Of a stretch of 64,000 bases of DNA, positions 59,085-64,000 are shown in pieces; the stretch's first letter is position 1; each line of letters opens with the position of its first letter. The notes beneath the pieces are model-generated. The model did not search any database. It was given only the letters and a program-made list of their open reading frames with translations, and was not told where the DNA came from. The stretch lies in contig NZ_AP024749.1 of assembly GCF_019702945.1 (NCBI RefSeq), forward strand, positions 1 through 64,000. The letters run 5' to 3'. Source of the DNA: Flavobacterium okayamense (GTDB lineage: Bacteria; Bacteroidota; Bacteroidia; Flavobacteriales; Flavobacteriaceae). The position numbers and the translations under genes were made by a program.

Positions 59085-61499
59085 ATGAAAAAAACTATTT
59101 TTTATTTGTCATTACTTTTAATGACATTATCAACACAAGCTCAAGAGAACTTAAAGTATCAAAAGCCACCCAAAGAAATTTTAGATTTGGCGGATTATGA
59201 AAGAGCTCCTAGTGTAAGCATGGATTCTAAAAAAGAAAATATGCTTTTAAGTTACACTAATACATACAAGAGTTTAGACGAACTAAATCAAGATGAAATG
59301 AAATTAGGCGGATTACGTATTAATCCATCTACAAATATTTCAAGTACTGTAACTTATATTAATAATTTAAAACTTTCTAAAGTAAAAAACGGTTCGCCAA
59401 AACAAGTAATTGGTTTACCTGAAAATGCTAAGATTACAAATATTTCTTGGTCTCCAGATGAGAAAAAAATAGCTTTTACTAATACAACTGAAAAAGGTGT
59501 TGAATTATGGGTTATAGATGTAGCAATAGTAACTGCAAAAAAATTGACTGCTGATAATTTAAATGCTAACTTAGGTAATCCTACAAATTGGTATAGAGAC
59601 AGTAATAAAATATTAATTAAGGTTCTTCCTGAAAACAGACCTAAATTAATCGATAACGAAAAAGATTTACCTGAAGGACCAATAGTGTCTGAAACATCTG
59701 GCGGTAAATCTTCACAAAACAGAACCTATCAAGATTTATTAAAAAACAAAATAGATGAAGCCAACTTTGAGACTTTAGTTACTTCAGAACTATATACCGT
59801 TGATTTAAATGGTAATAAAAAGCTTTTTAAACCTGCTGCAATTTATGCAGATGAAAGTTTTTCACCTGATGGAAACTACATCTTACTTACTAAAATTAAC
59901 AAACCCTTTTCTTATGTAGTTCCTTACAGCAGATTTCCTCAATCTGAAACTGTTTATGATATCAATGGAAATTTAATTAAAGAAGTAAACAATGTGCCAT
60001 TAGATGAAATAAGAGCAAAAGGATTCATGTCTACTCGCGCTGGAAAAAGAGGAATCGGTTGGAGAGCAGATGAACCATCAACATTATACTTTTCTGAAGC
60101 ATTGGATGGTGGAGATGCTAACAAAGAAGTAGAATTTAGAGATGAAGTTTTTTTATGGAAAGCGCCATTTAATGAAGCGCCAAAATCATTCTTTAAAACT
60201 CAATTGCGCTTTGCAGGAGTTACTTGGGGAAATAAAGATATTGCGATGTTTATGGAATATTGGTACGATACTAGAACTCTAAAACGTTATTTAATCAATC
60301 CAAGTATTGAAGGTGGTAATCCTAAAAAAATCGAAGAGCGTAATTATCAAGACAGTTATAGTGACCCTGGAAGTTTTCAAATGAAAAAGAACGATTATGG
60401 AAGATATGTTTTAAATATTGAAAACAATAAAATGTATCTTTTGGGTGAAGGTTTCACTAAAGAAGGACAATTCCCATTTATTGATGAATTTGATTTAAAA
60501 ACATTAAAAACTAAACGCTTATACCGCTCTGATCTAAAAACTAAAAAAGAAAATTTACTTTCTTTAGAAGATGCAAAAAAAGGGGAAGTATTAGTTCGTA
60601 TTGAATCGAAAAATGAATATCCTAATTACTATTTCAGAAATTTAAAATCGAAAAAACTAACTCAAATAACCGATTTTAAAAATCCGTTTGAAAGTTTAAA
60701 GAATGTTTACAAAGAAGTAATTACCTATAAAAGAAATGACGGTGTTTCTTTATCAGGAACTTTATATTTACCTGCTGGATATGACAGAACAAAAAAAGAC
60801 AAAAAACTTCCTTTATTAATTTGGGCCTATCCACAAGAATTTAAGGATAAAAATAGTGCTGGACAAACCACACAAAATCCAAATGAATTTACATTTCCAT
60901 ACTATGGTTCGTTTGTATATTGGGTAACCCGTGGCTATGCTGTTTTAGATGATGCTGCTTTCCCAATTATTGGTGAAGGAACAACAGAACCAAACGACAC
61001 ATTTATTCCTCAGTTAGTTGCTAATGCTGAAGCTGCAATTAATGCGGTTGATAATTTAGGTTATATTGACAGAACTAAAGTTGGAGTGGGCGGACATAGT
61101 TATGGCGCTTTCATGACAGCAAATTTACTTACACATTCAAAATTATTTGCTTGCGGAATTGCACGAAGCGGTGCTTATAACAGAACACTTACACCGTTTG
61201 GTTTCCAAAGTGAACAAAGAAATTATTGGGATGTTCCTAATATTTACAATGGAATGTCGCCATTTATGAATGCTGAAAAAATGAAAACGCCTATTTTATT
61301 AGTTCATGGCGAAGCCGATAATAATCCAGGTACTTTTACTTTACAAACAGAACGTTATTATCAAGCTCTAAAAGGTTTAGGTGCACCAGCAAGAATGGTA
61401 ATTTTACCAAAAGAAAGTCATGGATATCGTGCAAAAGAAAATATTTTCCATTTGTTATGGGAACAAGACCAATTCTTAGAAAAACATTTAAAAAATTAA
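59085..61499 (+). CDS. S9 family peptidase (prolyl oligopeptidase/glutamyl endopeptidase type)
   Basis: Secreted serine peptidase of 804 aa with signal peptide (ending STQAQ). It has a beta-propeller region (about 60-540) and an alpha/beta-hydrolase domain with S672 (GGHSYGAFM), D745 (HGEADNNPG) and H779 (KESHGYRAK). The start is the ATG at 59085, supported by the promoter. A family resemblance to the glutamyl endopeptidase-like subgroup is likely from the propeller length. It degrades peptides in the periplasm or outside. Confidence 0.9.
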   Translation: MKKTIFYLSLLLMTLSTQAQENLKYQKPPKEILDLADYERAPSVSMDSKKENMLLSYTNTYKSLDELNQDEMKLGGLRINPSTNISSTVTYINNLKLSKVKNGSPKQVIGLPENAKITNISWSPDEKKIAFTNTTEKGVELWVIDVAIVTAKKLTADNLNANLGNPTNWYRDSNKILIKVLPENRPKLIDNEKDLPEGPIVSETSGGKSSQNRTYQDLLKNKIDEANFETLVTSELYTVDLNGNKKLFKPAAIYADESFSPDGNYILLTKINKPFSYVVPYSRFPQSETVYDINGNLIKEVNNVPLDEIRAKGFMSTRAGKRGIGWRADEPSTLYFSEALDGGDANKEVEFRDEVFLWKAPFNEAPKSFFKTQLRFAGVTWGNKDIAMFMEYWYDTRTLKRYLINPSIEGGNPKKIEERNYQDSYSDPGSFQMKKNDYGRYVLNIENNKMYLLGEGFTKEGQFPFIDEFDLKTLKTKRLYRSDLKTKKENLLSLEDAKKGEVLVRIESKNEYPNYYFRNLKSKKLTQITDFKNPFESLKNVYKEVITYKRNDGVSLSGTLYLPAGYDRTKKDKKLPLLIWAYPQEFKDKNSAGQTTQNPNEFTFPYYGSFVYWVTRGYAVLDDAAFPIIGEGTTEPNDTFIPQLVANAEAAINAVDNLGYIDRTKVGVGGHSYGAFMTANLLTHSKLFACGIARSGAYNRTLTPFGFQSEQRNYWDVPNIYNGMSPFMNAEKMKTPILLVHGEADNNPGTFTLQTERYYQALKGLGAPARMVILPKESHGYRAKENIFHLLWEQDQFLEKHLKN

Positions 61500-61507
61500 T
61501 ATTTAAA

Positions 61508-61535
61508 AAAAATCCCGAATCAATTTCGGGATTTT
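61508..61535. terminator. Bidirectional intrinsic terminator
   Basis: A stem AAATCCCGAA/TTCGGGATTT with a TCAATT loop and a T run after the peptidase gene. It also covers the end of the minus-strand ABC gene. Confidence 0.8.
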
Positions 61536-62455
61536 TCTTTTAAATATAATATTGTTCCTATTTCGTGTTCTCTATCAGAGTTAAAATAAATTAAACTTTG
61601 ATTAAAATTTCCTTCAATTAAAAAATGGCTCCCTTTGAAAAAGCTCTGCTTAACTTCTACTTCAATTTCGGAGTTTTCTACTATTTCAAATTCGTTTGGA
61701 TAGAATAATTTTTTTTCACCTTTTATTTCAATTTCAGAAACATCATCAAATAACGACGCTACATATTTACTTGACTTTTCTTCATAAATAGTTAAAGTTT
61801 TACCTTTAACTATTAACTCACCTTCTTTCATTACCATTATTTCGTCAGCAAAAGATAATGAATCATTAACATCATGTGTAGCAATAACACATGTAATATT
61901 TCTCTTTTTTAAATAACTAAAAATATTTCTTCTTAAACTATTCTTTCTGAAATTATCAATATGACTAAAAGGTTCGTCTAATAATAAAAGTTCAGGTTCT
62001 TTAGCTAAAACTTTTGCCAAGGCAACACGCTGCATTTGACCACCGCTTAAATATTTTACCTTCGTGTTGAAAAATTCACTCATTTCAACCACCTCAAGTA
62101 ATTCATCTATCCTAGCCTTCTTTTCTTCAGGAAAAAAATTAGATAAATATTTACCTACATTTTCTGAGACGGTTATGTATGGCATCAAATCAAAATCTTG
62201 TGCTAAATATTTTATTTGTGACATACCAGGAACCAAGTTAAATTTTGGACCAGTAACCACTTCACCATTCCAATAAATATTACCAGATTTTGCATCTTCT
62301 AGACCATAAATCAACTTTAACAATGTACTTTTTCCGCAACCACTTTCCCCAATAATCGCAAGACTTTCACCTTGTTTAATGGCAAAAGAAAGTAAGTTTA
62401 GCGTATTAAATACTTGATTACTATATTGAAACGAAAGTGATTCTACTTTTAACAT
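61520..62455 (-). CDS. ABC transporter ATP-binding protein
   Basis: A 311-aa ATPase with Walker A GESGCGKST, Q-loop, signature YLSGGQMQR and Walker B LLLLDEPF, then the H-loop ATHD. A C-terminal extension of about 85 residues (DVSEIEIKGEKKLFYPNEFE...) resembles the TOBE-like regulatory end of PotA/FbpC-type importers. Its permease genes are not adjacent. The start is the ATG ending 62455, because a longer frame enters the -7 element at 62471-62478. Substrate unknown. Confidence 0.9.
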   Translation of the reverse strand: MLKVESLSFQYSNQVFNTLNLLSFAIKQGESLAIIGESGCGKSTLLKLIYGLEDAKSGNIYWNGEVVTGPKFNLVPGMSQIKYLAQDFDLMPYITVSENVGKYLSNFFPEEKKARIDELLEVVEMSEFFNTKVKYLSGGQMQRVALAKVLAKEPELLLLDEPFSHIDNFRKNSLRRNIFSYLKKRNITCVIATHDVNDSLSFADEIMVMKEGELIVKGKTLTIYEEKSSKYVASLFDDVSEIEIKGEKKLFYPNEFEIVENSEIEVEVKQSFFKGSHFLIEGNFNQSLIYFNSDREHEIGTILYLKEKSRN

Positions 62456-62470
62456 GAAAGAAATAAAAAA

Positions 62471-62478
62471 CAAAAGTA
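62471..62478 (-). promoter_or_regulatory. -7 promoter element TACTTTTG for the ABC gene
   Basis: A minus-strand TAnnTTTG match 15 bp before the chosen ATG, giving a very short leader. Confidence 0.5.
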
Positions 62479-62539
62479 TTAAGTTATTTTTAAAAAAATA
62501 AATAATTACTATATTGCACCGCCCAAAATTAATACCAAT

Positions 62540-63139
62540 ATGAAATTTAATCTTTTAAAAGGAGCTCTTTTTTTAATCTCTTTATTTTCTTTTACAACTT
62601 CACAAGCGCAATATGGTCTTGAAGTTAATTATGGTTTAAACGGAGTTTTTGAACCAAGTATTAACAATCTTTCTCACTTTGGAGCTGGATTAACCTATGA
62701 TTTCGATGAAACCTATGGTTTAAAATTAGATTTTGCTTCTGATAAATTTAGAACAGATATTTTAAAACTAGATGAGAAAACAGGTGTTGATATTACTAGA
62801 ATATCAATTCAAGGTACTGCTAATATTTCATCATTAATTACGCGTGCTAGCAGTCATGATTTCTTTAACCTAATCGCTCATGGTGGTGCAGGTTATTCTT
62901 TAGTAAAATCATCTCTAGGTGGTGGTAATGACAACTTAGTTAATGTAATTGGAGGCTTAACTCCACGATTCAGAATTACTGACGGATTGTTTTTTGCAAT
63001 AGATACATCTGTTGTGTTTAACATTTCACAACATTACAATTTTGACGGTACTTTAGCTTATACGGATGCAGTAAATTCATTTACAGGAATAACTTATAAC
63101 GTTACTGGTGGTATAATTTATAAGTTTAACGAATACTAA
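62540..63139 (+). CDS. Small outer-membrane beta-barrel protein
   Basis: A 199-aa protein with a signal peptide (ending SQAQYG) and an all-beta, porin-like pattern (GLEVNYGLNGVFEPS, HFGAGLTYDFDETYGLKLDFAS and the terminal GGIIYKFNEY). The layout resembles 8-stranded OmpA-like or PorT-type barrels without the peptidoglycan-binding domain. Function unknown. It is separate from the ABC gene (divergent) and from htpG. Confidence 0.65.
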   Translation: MKFNLLKGALFLISLFSFTTSQAQYGLEVNYGLNGVFEPSINNLSHFGAGLTYDFDETYGLKLDFASDKFRTDILKLDEKTGVDITRISIQGTANISSLITRASSHDFFNLIAHGGAGYSLVKSSLGGGNDNLVNVIGGLTPRFRITDGLFFAIDTSVVFNISQHYNFDGTLAYTDAVNSFTGITYNVTGGIIYKFNEY

Positions 63140-63175
63140 AAATAAAACCAACCCAAACTATTTTCATGTATAAGG

Positions 63176-63204
63176 CTTCTCATTTTTTGAGGAGTCTTTT
63201 TTTA
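63176..63204 (+). terminator. Probable intrinsic terminator
   Basis: An imperfect stem AGGCTTCTC/GAGGAGTCT with GU-type pairs and a T run, 37 bp after the barrel gene. Confidence 0.55.
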
Positions 63205-63280
63205 TGTCAATTTGTCACCAAAACAACTTTGGTATTTTATTTGAAAAACCTTTTACAAGTTTAATTTAAAACAGATAGAT

Positions 63281-64000
63281 ATGTCAAGTGGAAAAATTAA
63301 TGTTTCGGTAGAAAACATATTTCCTTTAATTAAAAAGTTTTTATATAGTGATCACGAAATTTTTCTTCGTGAATTAGTTTCTAATGCAACTGATGCTACT
63401 TTAAAACTAAAACACTTAACAAGCATTGGAGAGGCAAAGGTTGAATACGGCAATCCTATCATTGAAGTGAAAATTGATGCCGTAGGTAAAAAACTTCATA
63501 TCATCGATCAAGGCTTAGGAATGACAGCCGAGGAAGTTGAGAAATATATTAATCAAATTGCTTTTTCTGGTGCCGAAGAATTCTTAGAAAAGTATAAAGA
63601 TTCTGCCAAAGATTCAGGTGTAATTGGTCATTTCGGTTTAGGATTTTACTCGGCTTTTATGGTTGCTAGTAAAGTGGAAATCATCACCAAATCATTTAAA
63701 GATGAACCAGCAGCACATTGGACATGTGACGGAAGTCCGGAATTTACGCTAGAGCCACATGATAAAACAGAAAGAGGAACTGAAATTATTTTACATATAG
63801 CTGAGGATTCGTTAGAATTTTTAGAAGAAGGAAAAATTAGAGAACTTTTAACTAAGTATAATAAGTTCATGCCAATTCCAATTAAATTTGGCACTAGAAA
63901 AGAAGCGCTACCAAAACCCGAAGACGCTGGTGATGATTATAAAACAGAGTACAAAGATGTTGATAATATCATCAATAATCCAAATCCTGCTTGGACGAAA
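63281..64000 (+). CDS. htpG: Chaperone HtpG (Hsp90), 5' part
   Basis: ATP-dependent chaperone of the Hsp90 family. The frame opens at ATG 63281 and is still open at the last base, so 240 of about 625 residues are visible: the N-terminal GHKL ATPase domain, with the family's VENIFPLIKKFLYSDHEIFL start, ELVSNATDA, IIDQGLGMTAEEV, and GHFGLGFYSAFMVASKV. All GHKL motifs (N, G1, G2) are intact. No heat-shock operator such as CIRCE is apparent upstream. Confidence 0.96.
   Translation, partial: MSSGKINVSVENIFPLIKKFLYSDHEIFLRELVSNATDATLKLKHLTSIGEAKVEYGNPIIEVKIDAVGKKLHIIDQGLGMTAEEVEKYINQIAFSGAEEFLEKYKDSAKDSGVIGHFGLGFYSAFMVASKVEIITKSFKDEPAAHWTCDGSPEFTLEPHDKTERGTEIILHIAEDSLEFLEEGKIRELLTKYNKFMPIPIKFGTRKEALPKPEDAGDDYKTEYKDVDNIINNPNPAWTK

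Noticed and set aside
1..64000. tRNA, rRNA, CRISPR or prophage
   Set aside because: Looked for T-loop patterns, regularly spaced repeats, integrase or transposase frames and found none.

Overview
The window looks like the dnaA-proximal part of a Flavobacterium-type chromosome (Bacteroidota, Flavobacteriia). The DNA is strongly AT-rich. Start codons lack Shine-Dalgarno sequences. Promoters follow the Bacteroidota pattern TTG-N19/20-TAnnTTTG with very short leaders. Many products are lipoproteins with an acidic SSDDD-type tail after the lipobox cysteine, and there is a type IX secretion C-terminal signal. I see no rRNA, tRNA, CRISPR array, phage or insertion sequence.

Layout. 1-8.2 kb: dnaA, an LMW phosphatase and an RsmI-like methylase on +, then a minus-strand cell-wall block (lysozyme-like protein, DUF2279, mltG, GNAT, dapF) and a DegP/DegQ protease on +. 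8.3-15.3 kb: a long-form GAPDH, an outer-membrane barrel with an RskA-like lipoprotein, a Crp/Fnr regulator with a redox-dead TlpA-like lipoprotein, and mitochondrial-type aconitase. 15.4-28.4 kb: an acyltransferase, a possible PHM-fold copper protein with a TTG start, MoxR, three SurA-like periplasmic chaperones, prfC, folD, ffh and a small lipoprotein.

28.4-49 kb is a respiratory, sulfide and copper island. It holds a tolC/adaptor/RND efflux operon with a PII-like and a DUF2892 protein, sulfide:quinone reductase with an unannotated 43-aa ORF, cydAB, a Cys-rich secreted peptide, a small membrane protein/thioredoxin/Cys-HPP/T9SS-kelch operon, an OprC-like TonB copper receptor with a Cys-rich partner, a dihaem cytochrome c/Tll0287-domain lipoprotein operon, a peroxiredoxin and a dihaem cytochrome c peroxidase. 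Seven promoters here carry a GTAAC-N4-GTTAC-like inverted repeat whose centre lies exactly 33 bp from the centre of the -7 element, the geometry expected of one FNR/CRP-family activator. One of the seven has no gene behind it, only about 85 nt ending in an intrinsic terminator: a candidate small RNA. Its 3' half shares 22 identical nt plus a covarying terminator stem with the 3' end of the sulfide:quinone reductase operon. This is the main candidate for an undescribed system.

49-64 kb: argS (with an in-frame repeat element) followed by two SGNH esterases and an MBOAT O-acyltransferase, a TonB-type barrel, fabH, an S9 peptidase, an ABC ATPase, a small barrel protein, and the 5' part of htpG, which runs off the window.

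All functional calls are from reading the sequence and remembered family features; no database search was run.
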